Assembly: GCA_014360825.1 (NCBI GenBank)
Contig: JACIWT010000015.1
Location: 1-53,734 of the forward strand
Direction: 5' to 3'
From: Chloroflexota bacterium
GTDB taxonomy: Bacteria > Chloroflexota > Anaerolineae > UBA2200 > JACIWT01
DNA: 53,734 nt
Of the stretch, positions 26,087-33,942 are shown piece after piece. A program made the translations under genes and the position numbers. Below the pieces are notes generated by a model. That model was not told the DNA's origin. It ran no database searches and worked only from the letters and a program-made list of their open reading frames with translations. Within the stretch, counting starts at the first letter, position 1, and each line of letters starts with the position of its first letter.

Positions 26087-27199
26087 ATGCGAATCGGCAT
26101 TGATGCCAGCCGCGCCGCTACCGTCAAGCGAAGCGGAACTGAAAATTACTCTTATTACCTGATAACCGCGCTGCTTGACATAGATTCACGAAACGAATAT
26201 GCGCTGTACTTTAACCACCCTCCCAGAGACGGGGCACTGCGCGCCCCGAACGCTCGATGGATCGTAATGCCTTTCCCTCGCCTTTGGACACATGTGCGCC
26301 TATCGCTGGAGATGCTACGTGCCACCCCCGACATTCTCTTTGTCCCTGCCCACGTCCTGCCCATCATCCATCCTCGGCATAGCGTCGTCACCGTGCACGA
26401 TCTGGGCTATCTTTATTACCCAGAGGCTCATCCCAGGCTCTCTCGCCTTTACCTCGACTGGTCAACCCGCTACAATGTTTGGTCGGCAACCCATGTAATC
26501 GCTGACTCCGAATGCACCGCCATGGATTTATCACGCCACTACAGAGTATCACGCCAGAAAATCACTGTGGTCTATCCTGGTTTGAACCCCAACATGCGCC
26601 CGATAGAAGATAGGGAATCTCACCGCGTCGTCCGTGCGAAATACGCCATTCCTGGCGACTACATTTTCTCTTTGGGGACACTGCAGCCACGAAAGAACTG
26701 GCTACGACTGATAGAAGCCTTTGCTCCTTTGGCTATCGAGAGGGAGAACCTCTTCCTCGTCATTGGGGGAAAGCAGGGTTGGCTTCATAAACCCATTATA
26801 GAACACGTACAGGCCTTAGGACTGGAACAACATGTGATCTTACCTGGCTACGTGGCCGAGGAGGATTTGCCAGCGCTTCTAAGTGGGGCAATAGCCTTCG
26901 CTTTTCCGAGCCTTTACGAGGGTTTTGGCTTCCCGATCCTGGAAGCGATGGCTTGTGGAACGCCGGTCGTATGTTCCAATACTTCGTCGCTGCCCGAGGT
27001 GGCGGGGGAAGCAGCATTGACTTTCGACCCTCTGGACGTGGGGGCAATAACTGCGGCATTGAATCACATCTTGGACGACGCCACTCTGCGGTTCGAACTG
27101 GTAGCCCGCGGGTTCGAACGGGTCAGGTTATTCACTTGGGAGAAAGCGGCACGTCGGGTGTTAGAGATCTTGAGCACGATTGGCGGGAGACAAGCATGA
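26087..27199 (+). CDS. Glycosyltransferase family 4
   Basis: 370 residues. N-terminal Rossmann domain starting MRIGIDASRAATVKRSGTENY with HDLGYLYYPEAHP, and a C-terminal domain with FSLGTLQPRKNWLRLIEAF, then PSLYEGFGFPILEAMACGTPVV, the GT-B nucleotide-sugar motif with the EX7E pattern. Cytoplasmic retaining sugar transferase, probably for a surface glycan; donor and acceptor unknown. TTGGGAG lies upstream. It overlaps the next gene by four bases (ATGA). Confidence 0.92.
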   Translation: MRIGIDASRAATVKRSGTENYSYYLITALLDIDSRNEYALYFNHPPRDGALRAPNARWIVMPFPRLWTHVRLSLEMLRATPDILFVPAHVLPIIHPRHSVVTVHDLGYLYYPEAHPRLSRLYLDWSTRYNVWSATHVIADSECTAMDLSRHYRVSRQKITVVYPGLNPNMRPIEDRESHRVVRAKYAIPGDYIFSLGTLQPRKNWLRLIEAFAPLAIERENLFLVIGGKQGWLHKPIIEHVQALGLEQHVILPGYVAEEDLPALLSGAIAFAFPSLYEGFGFPILEAMACGTPVVCSNTSSLPEVAGEAALTFDPLDVGAITAALNHILDDATLRFELVARGFERVRLFTWEKAARRVLEILSTIGGRQA

Positions 27200-28278
27200 G
27201 GGAACCCCGTCGCATCCTGGTGGTGAAACTGTCAGACATTGGTGATGTGCTAACAGCGACGCCTGCCTTGCGTGCAATACGCGAGACCTTCCCAACAGCA
27301 AGAGTAGACGCTCTTGTTCCCCCTAATTCTGCACCAGTGCTCGAAAGCACCTCGCTAATAAACAACGTGCTTATCTTCGACAAGTTCCGCTATGATCGAA
27401 TCACCAGCGCCCTACGCCCTATGTCCATCGACACAGCGTGGCGCTTAGGTCTTGACTTGCGCCGGCAACGCTACGATTGGGTTGTTATTTTGCACCATTT
27501 AAGTACTCTGTGGGGTACGCTCAAATACGCTGCCTTGGCCTGGTCATGTGGTGCGCCGATACGCTTAGGACTGGACAATGGGCGGGGGTGGTTCCTTACT
27601 CACCGCATTGCCGATGGTGGCTTCGGCGCACGCCATGAGGTGGAGTACTGGCTTGACGTGGTGTCTGTCTTGGGAGCGCACACCGATAATACTCATTTGG
27701 AAATCACTTTCGGGCCAGACGATGTGCACTTCGCCAGGACTGCCTTAAAGGCCCTGCCTGGTGACGGGCCCCTGGCAGTCATTCACACGGGCTCGGGAGG
27801 CTATAGCCTAGCCCGGCGTTGGGATGCCGCACGTTTCGCTGCAGTGGGCGACGAATTGGCAATTCACGACGGGGCGCGCATCGTGCTGGTCGGCACGGCC
27901 TTAGACAATGTGGACGATGTGGCCGCCCAAATGGAAACCGCCGCCTTGAACCTCTGCGGGCGAACCACGGTGAAGCAACTGGCGGCAGTCTTGGCACGTT
28001 GTAATCTATTTATTGGCGTAGATTCTGGCGTAATGCATTTGGCTTGTGCAGTGGGTGTGCCTGTAGTGGCTATCTTTGGCCCATCCAACGAACGCGCCTG
28101 GGGGCCATGGCCCAGAGATGAAAAGCACATAGTGGTACGCGCATCACTCCCGTGCGCACCGTGCTCTTACGTAGGGCACGGCGTTGGCCATCGGGAGGGA
28201 TGCCTAGAGCGAGCCTGCATGGATGCAGTGACAACGGAGATGGTGCTCTCTGCTGCGAGAGGGTTGTTGTATGGCTGA
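27196..28278 (+). CDS. Glycosyltransferase family 9 (heptosyltransferase-like)
   Basis: 360 residues from ATG 27196, in the ATGA overlap; the frame can be extended to 26953 but only through the preceding gene. N-terminus RILVVKLSDIGDVLTATPALRAIRETFP and C-terminal FIGVDSGVMHLACAVGVPVVAIFGPSN are the GT9 hallmarks. Family members add heptose to LPS core, but in a lineage that may lack LPS it could use another sugar. The C-terminal Cys-rich segment (PCAPCSY, CLERAC) is common in this family. Middle gene of a three-gene glycan unit. Confidence 0.9.
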   Translation: MREPRRILVVKLSDIGDVLTATPALRAIRETFPTARVDALVPPNSAPVLESTSLINNVLIFDKFRYDRITSALRPMSIDTAWRLGLDLRRQRYDWVVILHHLSTLWGTLKYAALAWSCGAPIRLGLDNGRGWFLTHRIADGGFGARHEVEYWLDVVSVLGAHTDNTHLEITFGPDDVHFARTALKALPGDGPLAVIHTGSGGYSLARRWDAARFAAVGDELAIHDGARIVLVGTALDNVDDVAAQMETAALNLCGRTTVKQLAAVLARCNLFIGVDSGVMHLACAVGVPVVAIFGPSNERAWGPWPRDEKHIVVRASLPCAPCSYVGHGVGHREGCLERACMDAVTTEMVLSAARGLLYG

Positions 28279-29026
28279 TCGCAAATCGCTATACATCCTG
28301 GGCGTCCGAGTAGATGATGTTACATACAACGAAGCAGTAGTAGAAATAGACTGTTTCGTGCGGAAAAGGACCCCACACCAGATCGTCACCGTTAACCCGG
28401 AGTTCATCATCGCCGCTCGCCGCGATGTCGAATTCCGCCACATTATTAACCATGCGGCGCTTTCTCTGCCGGATGGTGCGGGCCTGCTTTGGGCATCCAG
28501 GTTACTGGGACATCCGCTGCGCGAACGTGTGACTGGTGTAGACATGTTACAACACCTGGCAGATTTGGCAACCCAGCGAGGATATGCTATATTCCTTCTG
28601 GGCGCAGCACCGGGTGTGGCGGCAGAGGCTGCACGTCGGCTGGCAGAACGCTTTCCAAGACTCATGATAGCCGGCACACACGTGGGTTCTCCCGAGCCGA
28701 CAGAAGAACCTGAAATAATCGAAATCGTGCGGTGTGCCGCGCCGGATATGCTTTTTGTAGCCTACGGCGCGCCTAAACAAGATAAGTGGATCGCGCGTAA
28801 TTTGGATCGCTTGGGCGTACCTGTAGCGATGGGCGTCGGCGGAGCGTTCGATTTTATCTCCGGTAGAGCGCAACGGGCGCCAATGTGGATGCGCCGCGCC
28901 GGACTAGAATGGCTGCATCGGCTTTATCGAGAGCCATGGCGTTGGCGAAGGATGCTCGCCCTACCCGCTTTCGCGTGGCTTGTCATCACGGAGAGGATAG
29001 GCCTCGCGCTGAGGAGGGGAAGATGA
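28271..29026 (+). CDS. WecG/TagA/CpsF-family glycosyltransferase (GT26)
   Basis: 251 residues. Family motifs: TVNPEFIIAARRD, SLPDGAGLLWASRLLG, ERVTGVDML, FLLGAAPGVAAEAARRL, and MLFVAYGAPKQDKWIARN with GVGGAFDFISGRAQRAP. These enzymes transfer an N-acetyl-mannosaminuronic or mannosamine residue to a polyprenyl-linked sugar, early in wall or surface polymer assembly. It overlaps GT9 by eight bases and the DUF2207-CHSA gene by four (ATGA), so the repeat protein is translationally coupled to a glycan gene. Confidence 0.92.
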   Translation: MADRKSLYILGVRVDDVTYNEAVVEIDCFVRKRTPHQIVTVNPEFIIAARRDVEFRHIINHAALSLPDGAGLLWASRLLGHPLRERVTGVDMLQHLADLATQRGYAIFLLGAAPGVAAEAARRLAERFPRLMIAGTHVGSPEPTEEPEIIEIVRCAAPDMLFVAYGAPKQDKWIARNLDRLGVPVAMGVGGAFDFISGRAQRAPMWMRRAGLEWLHRLYREPWRWRRMLALPAFAWLVITERIGLALRRGR

Positions 29027-30789
29027 AGAAAACGGCTCTTATTTTGGTTGTGATAGTCGGTTTGCTGGCAGCTGGGTTAGTGCCCGTGCACGCCCAAACC
29101 CCGGTCACGATAAATAAATCCGAATCCTACGTCCGGGTATTAAGTGACGGGCGTTTAGGTATCACCTATAGCCTAGTCTTCACGGAAATGGAGGATGGTC
29201 GAAACGGAATACGCGAGATCGGCCCCTTTGCTGAGCCCCACACAATCTATGAATCTCGCGGGGATGGTCCCGATGGACCGTTCAGTGTCACACTCAGCCC
29301 GTTGTCCAAAGCAGGCACTTACACAGCACAATTTGACAAGCCCACCCGACGCGGAGGGCAGTACACCATTACTATTTCTTATAGCGTAGACCGGACGGTT
29401 TTTGAGCCCACTACTGTGAACGGCAAGGATTACTGGGCCTTGGGTTGGGCTCCTTTCCAATGGGCGTTGCCCATTGAGAGGTTGATAGTGCAGTTTATCC
29501 TCCCGATCGAAATCTCCTCGGATATCCAAACGCCCGAACAAGTAACTGAGGCTGTAGTGGATGCTACCGGCTTGGTGGTCACAGCCGATGCAGATCATTT
29601 CGACCGTTGGGAGTACTTCCCAACACCCGACGAAGCCACGGGCAAGACCTGGCTGTCCATTTATGTCGAGAAAAGAAACGCCCCTGAGGCTTACGTTTTT
29701 CGGCCCGCGTTCTACGTACCCGCTTCGGCGATCGTTGCTCCTCGGCAAACTCCCATTTTGGGTCCTACTAAGGCGCCTTCTGGTCTCCCAACGACTACGC
29801 CACTGCCTTTCTGGGGAGGTCTGAGCCCTCTGGCGCTTCTCTTACTCTGCGGGGTTACTGTGAGTGTGTTGCTGGTGGTGATCGCATTGGTGGTAGTAAT
29901 GTTGCGACGGCGACGCAAGCCAAAGGTCTATGAGCCGCCGGAGATCGAGATCGAAACCTTCGAGATGCCGGGCGTGGTTCCCGACCTAAATGCCATCGAG
30001 GCCGCTTTTTATATGGGCAATTCTGCCAAGACTATCACGCTCATCGTCATGGGTTTGGTGCAGCGCGGTGTGCTGACGGTTATTAATCGCAATCCGCTGC
30101 AGTTAGAAGTTACTAACCCCGATTTGCCTATGAGTGCCTACGAAAGGGCATTGGTGGATGCTATCCTGTACGATGGCACCATTGACCAGGAGAAAATACC
30201 GAGCATCCTCTCCGCAGTAGCAGCAGAACTGCAGCCCAAGATGTGGAACGCCGACCCCGAGGCCACGAGAAAGACCTATCAACGAAAGACTGAAGAAGCC
30301 TGGCAAGAATATGAGCAGGAGCGCAAAACCGTGGTCAAACCCAGGCCGGCCTGGGAGTGGTGGGAACGACCTTATGCACCTTGGGTGATTGTGAGTGAGC
30401 GCTATCAGCCGGTAGCGGCAGAACCATCGGAGTTCGGTAAGGGTCTGCGCGAAGTGGTGTCGCCAGTAGCCCAGGCCGCTGAGCAGATTGTGTCGCCCAT
30501 CGAAAGCCTGGCCGGGGATATTACACGCGGGGTTGAGCGTGTGCTGACCGAGACCGCATCGCGCATCGAGGGGGCAGCGGCACGGCTCACTGGCCGCTCC
30601 GCAGAGGGCATGGCAGGATACGACGCCTGCCATTCCGCATGCCACTCGGCTTGTCACAGCGCCTGCGTCCACGATGCCTGCCACTCCGCTTGCGTCCACG
30701 ATGCCTGCCACAGCGCCTGTCATTCAGCCTGTGTGTGCCACTCGGCGTGCCATTCGGCCTGCCACAGCGCATGTGTAAGCCGGTTTTAG
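29023..30789 (+). CDS. DUF2207 membrane protein with C-terminal Cys-His-Ser-Ala repeat tail
   Basis: 588 residues from ATG 29023 (ATGA overlap with the GT26 gene, GAGGAGGGGA upstream). Signal peptide at 1-23 ending VHA, a DUF2207 extracytoplasmic domain (about 25-260), one membrane helix (about 267-293) followed by RRRRK, then a cytoplasmic region (295-533) with NAIEAAFYMGNSAKTITLIVMGLVQRGVL. From residue 534 the tail is Cys-His-Ser-Ala repeats: nine CHSA units in four blocks, broken by two VHD spacers and one V, 13 Cys and 11 His, ending VSRF. Ordinary DUF2207 proteins, such as the one at 36592-38442, end in Gly-rich tails. By the positive-inside rule the tail faces the cytoplasm. The next gene is a radical SAM/SPASM enzyme, so the tail is probably a modification target. 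Confidence 0.88.
   Translation: MKKTALILVVIVGLLAAGLVPVHAQTPVTINKSESYVRVLSDGRLGITYSLVFTEMEDGRNGIREIGPFAEPHTIYESRGDGPDGPFSVTLSPLSKAGTYTAQFDKPTRRGGQYTITISYSVDRTVFEPTTVNGKDYWALGWAPFQWALPIERLIVQFILPIEISSDIQTPEQVTEAVVDATGLVVTADADHFDRWEYFPTPDEATGKTWLSIYVEKRNAPEAYVFRPAFYVPASAIVAPRQTPILGPTKAPSGLPTTTPLPFWGGLSPLALLLLCGVTVSVLLVVIALVVVMLRRRRKPKVYEPPEIEIETFEMPGVVPDLNAIEAAFYMGNSAKTITLIVMGLVQRGVLTVINRNPLQLEVTNPDLPMSAYERALVDAILYDGTIDQEKIPSILSAVAAELQPKMWNADPEATRKTYQRKTEEAWQEYEQERKTVVKPRPAWEWWERPYAPWVIVSERYQPVAAEPSEFGKGLREVVSPVAQAAEQIVSPIESLAGDITRGVERVLTETASRIEGAAARLTGRSAEGMAGYDACHSACHSACHSACVHDACHSACVHDACHSACHSACVCHSACHSACHSACVSRF
30622..30786 (+). repeat. Coding repeat: Cys-His-Ser-Ala array in four blocks
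   Basis: The last 55 codons of the DUF2207 gene. Blocks hold 3, 1, 2 and 3 CHSA units, each closed by a Cys, with cysteines every fourth residue. Serine is written with TCC, TCG, TCA and AGC in different units, and Cys, His and Ala codons also vary. Selection therefore acts on the peptide, and this is not a recent DNA expansion. Only one 21-base segment (30664-30684 and 30691-30711) is exactly duplicated. Confidence 0.95.
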
Positions 30790-30792
30790 ACC

Positions 30793-32205
30793 ATGATGCC
30801 CGACCTACAGTCTTTTGCCGAAGAACTCGTTTCTCAGACGAGAGATTACATCTATATACGCTCGGAAGATGGGCTGATCATCCTGCGCCCGAACCGTGTC
30901 CATTACCTGAATGCAACAGCAAAGGCCATGCTCTCACGGCTTTACACAGGGGATGTGCCAGACGTTGAGGCCACCGTGCGCGAGATAGCCGCCGAATATG
31001 AGGTAGACGAGGCGCGGGTACGCGAGGATCTGTATCAGTTGCTCGTTGGCATAGCCGCATTGCTCCGAGATGATGTGTGCGGAGCACCTGCTGTCCGGAG
31101 TACCACCTTTGGCAGCCATCGCCGAGATCTGCCGGTCCTTTCCGAGGTGGCATTGACCTATCGTTGCCAGAATCACTGCGTCTTTTGCTATGCCGATTCG
31201 CCGGCTCGTGGGTCGACTGTGAGCGAGATGACAACGGACCAGGTAAAACTGGTGATTGACCGCATCTTTGACGAGGCCCACTGCCCAACGGTCTCCTTCA
31301 CCGGCGGTGAGCCTACGTTGCGCGCCGATTTGCCAGAGCTGGTCCGTTACGCGAAAGCCAAAGGAATGCGCGTCAACCTCATCACCAATGGGCTACGCTG
31401 CTCCCAACCGGCGTATGTGGCAGCCTTGGCTGAGGCGGGGTTGGATTCCGCCCAGGTCAGCCTAGAAGGCGGCAGCGCCGAAATACACGATGCTGTAGTG
31501 CGCCACCCAGGTGCTTTCGAAAAGACAACGCGGGCGGTGAAGGAACTGCGAGCAGCAGGCATACATACTCATACCAACACCACCATCTGCGGCGGTAACC
31601 GTAACCACCTGCTCGAACTCGTGGATTACATAGCCGAAGAGCTGAGATCGGAATATTTTTCTATGAACATGGTCATTCAGACGGGCACAGCACTGGGACA
31701 CCCTGAGGAGGAGATCTCCTACCGAGAGATTGGCCCCATTATCGAGATGGTCCAGACCCACGCTCGCAAAAAAGGGGTCCGTTTTGTCTGGTACTCTCCC
31801 CTGCCCTACTGCATATTCAACCCCATAGCCCATGGGCTGGGCTCCAAATCCTGTGCAGCAGTGGATGGACTGCTTTCAGTGAGCCCGAGTGGGGAAGTGC
31901 TACCCTGCTCTAGTTTCGAGCGAGGCATTGGCAGCCTGCTTCGCAATAGTTTCGCTGAGGTATGGTTCAGCCCGACGGCACTGTACTGGCGACGGAAGGA
32001 ATTCTTACCGCCGGTGTGCCAGAATTGCGAACTCAAGACTATTTGCTGCGGTGCATGTCCCCTCTACTGGGACCAGCGCGGCAACTTCGACGAGCTGGCC
32101 AATGTCGCTACACCTGCTCCGACCTGGCGATCTCTGCTGTGGCAAGTTAAGCGAAGGTGGTGGGGCCGCACGCAGGGCGTTGGCCTGTCAACCCAAAGAA
32201 AGTAG
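30793..32205 (+). CDS. Radical SAM/SPASM maturase with PqqD-like N-terminal domain
   Basis: 470 residues, starting 3 bases after the repeat protein stop and probably coupled to it; ATG 30796 is an alternative start. Residues 18-95 look like a PqqD/RRE winged helix (LIILRPNRVHYLNATAKAML, then helices to LLVGIAALL), the usual precursor-peptide binding domain of RiPP enzymes. The radical SAM core has Cys125, Cys129 and Cys132 (CQNHCVFC) and SFTGGEPTLR. The C-terminal SPASM domain shows SGEVLPC and then CQNCELKTICCGAC, the CX2CX5CX3C pattern for auxiliary iron-sulfur clusters. Such enzymes make thioether or carbon-carbon crosslinks in ribosomal peptides; here the likely substrate is the CHSA tail. 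Confidence 0.9.
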   Translation: MMPDLQSFAEELVSQTRDYIYIRSEDGLIILRPNRVHYLNATAKAMLSRLYTGDVPDVEATVREIAAEYEVDEARVREDLYQLLVGIAALLRDDVCGAPAVRSTTFGSHRRDLPVLSEVALTYRCQNHCVFCYADSPARGSTVSEMTTDQVKLVIDRIFDEAHCPTVSFTGGEPTLRADLPELVRYAKAKGMRVNLITNGLRCSQPAYVAALAEAGLDSAQVSLEGGSAEIHDAVVRHPGAFEKTTRAVKELRAAGIHTHTNTTICGGNRNHLLELVDYIAEELRSEYFSMNMVIQTGTALGHPEEEISYREIGPIIEMVQTHARKKGVRFVWYSPLPYCIFNPIAHGLGSKSCAAVDGLLSVSPSGEVLPCSSFERGIGSLLRNSFAEVWFSPTALYWRRKEFLPPVCQNCELKTICCGACPLYWDQRGNFDELANVATPAPTWRSLLWQVKRRWWGRTQGVGLSTQRK

Positions 32206-32220
32206 GAAGGATGCGACAGC

Positions 32221-33432
32221 ATGGGTGAGAAAATGAACCTGGGGCAGTTCTACAATTTTCTGCGCACAGCGCGCCGTCGCATCGCCGACGTGTATCGCGA
32301 GATCGAGGAAGTGCAATATCAATTCAATGATCTCTACGCTTCGGTAATGCAAAATTGGCAGGAACAAGCAAGCGCTTGCTTGACAATACTGCAACAGCAG
32401 ATCGAAAAAAAGTCATTGCCGCCCTCGCTGGCAGCCCAACTCGAGGGGCGCCTAAAAGAGGAACGGGAGAAATTCGACAAAGAGGTCGCTGATCTATGCC
32501 AGCGGGTGGCTGCCCAGCGGGATACAGCACACGCGGCACTCATGAACGCTCAAGACCAGATCGCGGCTTTGCGCAAATCCAATCCGGAACTGAATGCACG
32601 CGAAGAGGAATTGAAAGCCCGGCGCGTATCGCTGGAGACAGAATTGGCTGCCATCCAAAACAACATCAACCGATTGAACTCATTTCCAGTTGGTTGGATC
32701 CGAAATGCAGGGGCCATTCGCCAGTTGCGACAACAACACGCTGCGCTGCAAAAGAATTTAGAGGGCGTGATCACCGAATTGCGTGCTGTACGCCAGGAAT
32801 GGCAGGAGCGCAAAATGGAAGCGGAGCGGCAACAAGCACAACTGAAGGCCGATTGGCAGGCCGCTAGTATTGAGGCGGCCCAACTTCAGGCCCAATTGGA
32901 TGCCCTCGTTGCCAATCAGGAAGCCATTGTCCTACGCCGGGCAGCAGAAGCGCTGCTGGTCGAGATGAAGGAGGTTCCGCCAGATGCCGGTGAACTATCA
33001 GAACCTCTGCAAAAACTGGTGGAACTGAATACATCCCGCGAAGGCTATCAACGTGGTCTAACCAGCGTAGCGGAAGTTCTAGGCTTGCTCAAAGGCTTAG
33101 GCGAGGGAATGGACCGCTTTATCACCAGCGTTAGCACGGTTTTCGAAGAGCAGCGCCGCTATCAGCTCCCAGATCTGGAGGTGGACATATCCAAGACAGT
33201 GGCAGATTTTCACAACATGTGGGGGGAATTCCAGAGCAAGGTAAAAGATGAGAAGTACTTGGGAGCACGCCCGTTAGAATTCAGCGAGCGCATCCACTAT
33301 TTCATAAAAGCCAAATTAACGGAAGAGACTATCGAACGAATGTTTGAGGACCTGGGTGCATCGCTGAACGCAGCGACGAAGGCATGGGACTCAAAGGATC
33401 TTACAGGACGGAGGAAGAAACGCGGACGATGA
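32221..33432 (+). CDS. Long coiled-coil protein of unknown function
   Basis: 403 residues, no signal peptide or membrane segment. Residues about 15-240 are almost continuous heptad-like helix, rich in Gln, Glu, Ala and Arg, with a break around NSFPVGWIRNAG (about 155-166). The C-terminal 120 residues are mixed and end basic (TGRRKKRGR). The only Cys are two isolated ones. I do not recognise a family. It lies 15 bases after the radical SAM gene and overlaps the next gene by four, so it belongs to this transcription unit and may scaffold the DUF2207 protein or its maturase; that is inference. Confidence 0.75.
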   Translation: MGEKMNLGQFYNFLRTARRRIADVYREIEEVQYQFNDLYASVMQNWQEQASACLTILQQQIEKKSLPPSLAAQLEGRLKEEREKFDKEVADLCQRVAAQRDTAHAALMNAQDQIAALRKSNPELNAREEELKARRVSLETELAAIQNNINRLNSFPVGWIRNAGAIRQLRQQHAALQKNLEGVITELRAVRQEWQERKMEAERQQAQLKADWQAASIEAAQLQAQLDALVANQEAIVLRRAAEALLVEMKEVPPDAGELSEPLQKLVELNTSREGYQRGLTSVAEVLGLLKGLGEGMDRFITSVSTVFEEQRRYQLPDLEVDISKTVADFHNMWGEFQSKVKDEKYLGARPLEFSERIHYFIKAKLTEETIERMFEDLGASLNAATKAWDSKDLTGRRKKRGR

Positions 33433-33920
33433 ACAAAATGCTCGCGATAATAGCCGTGGTCCTAGCCATTTTCTGCTTGATCCTCGGCATCATTTTCTTG
33501 ATCGCCGCCATCGACGCAACTAGCCGCATCCTAACAAGTGGTGCGTTTCTCATCACGGCTGGGCTGCTTCTGGCCTATGGCTTATCGACTCTGCGACGCA
33601 TTGCCGAGACCAGCCCCGAACATTTAGAGACAGGCGCGGTGGAATTGGCCAAGCAGTTAGAAGGCGAGGTTACTGTCGAACAACTACAAGTGGCCTATTC
33701 TATCCCGGCCGCCTTGGCAAAACAGACCCTGGAACGACTCCGAGCGAAGGGCCAATGCCAATTGGAACAGCGGGGTGATTACGCTGTCTATTTGTTCAAA
33801 AGTGTTTTGCCAGCCAAAGCGGTCAAGCGATGTCCCTACTGCGGCAGCGAATTCGCGGTGCGCAGTGCGGTGCGAAAGTGCCCCAATTGCGGTGCTGCAT
33901 TGGAGATCACGAAAGAATAG
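33429..33920 (+). CDS. Small membrane protein with winged-helix-like and zinc-ribbon parts
   Basis: 163 residues from ATG 33429 (ATGA overlap). Two hydrophobic helices (about 4-27 and 35-52) form a hairpin, followed by a helical region that looks like a winged helix (about 78-122, VTVEQLQVAYSIPAALAKQTLERLRAKGQ). A zinc ribbon with CPYCGSEF and CPNCGAAL (about 132-158) ends the protein. No named family recognised. It may sense or present something at the membrane, and its metal site would be cytoplasmic like the CHSA tail. Fourth gene of the candidate system. Confidence 0.75.
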   Translation: MNKMLAIIAVVLAIFCLILGIIFLIAAIDATSRILTSGAFLITAGLLLAYGLSTLRRIAETSPEHLETGAVELAKQLEGEVTVEQLQVAYSIPAALAKQTLERLRAKGQCQLEQRGDYAVYLFKSVLPAKAVKRCPYCGSEFAVRSAVRKCPNCGAALEITKE

Positions 33921-33942
33921 ACTGTCCCAGACGCAGAGATTG

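Noticed and set aside
26953-27195. Extended N-terminus for the GT9 gene
   Set aside because: The extension lies within the preceding GT4 gene in another frame; the ATGA overlap gives a natural start matching GT9 proteins.
30622-30786. CHSA region as a CRISPR-like or microsatellite DNA repeat or a sequencing artefact
   Set aside because: It is in frame at the end of a real gene, ends with a proper stop, and its units use different synonymous codons.
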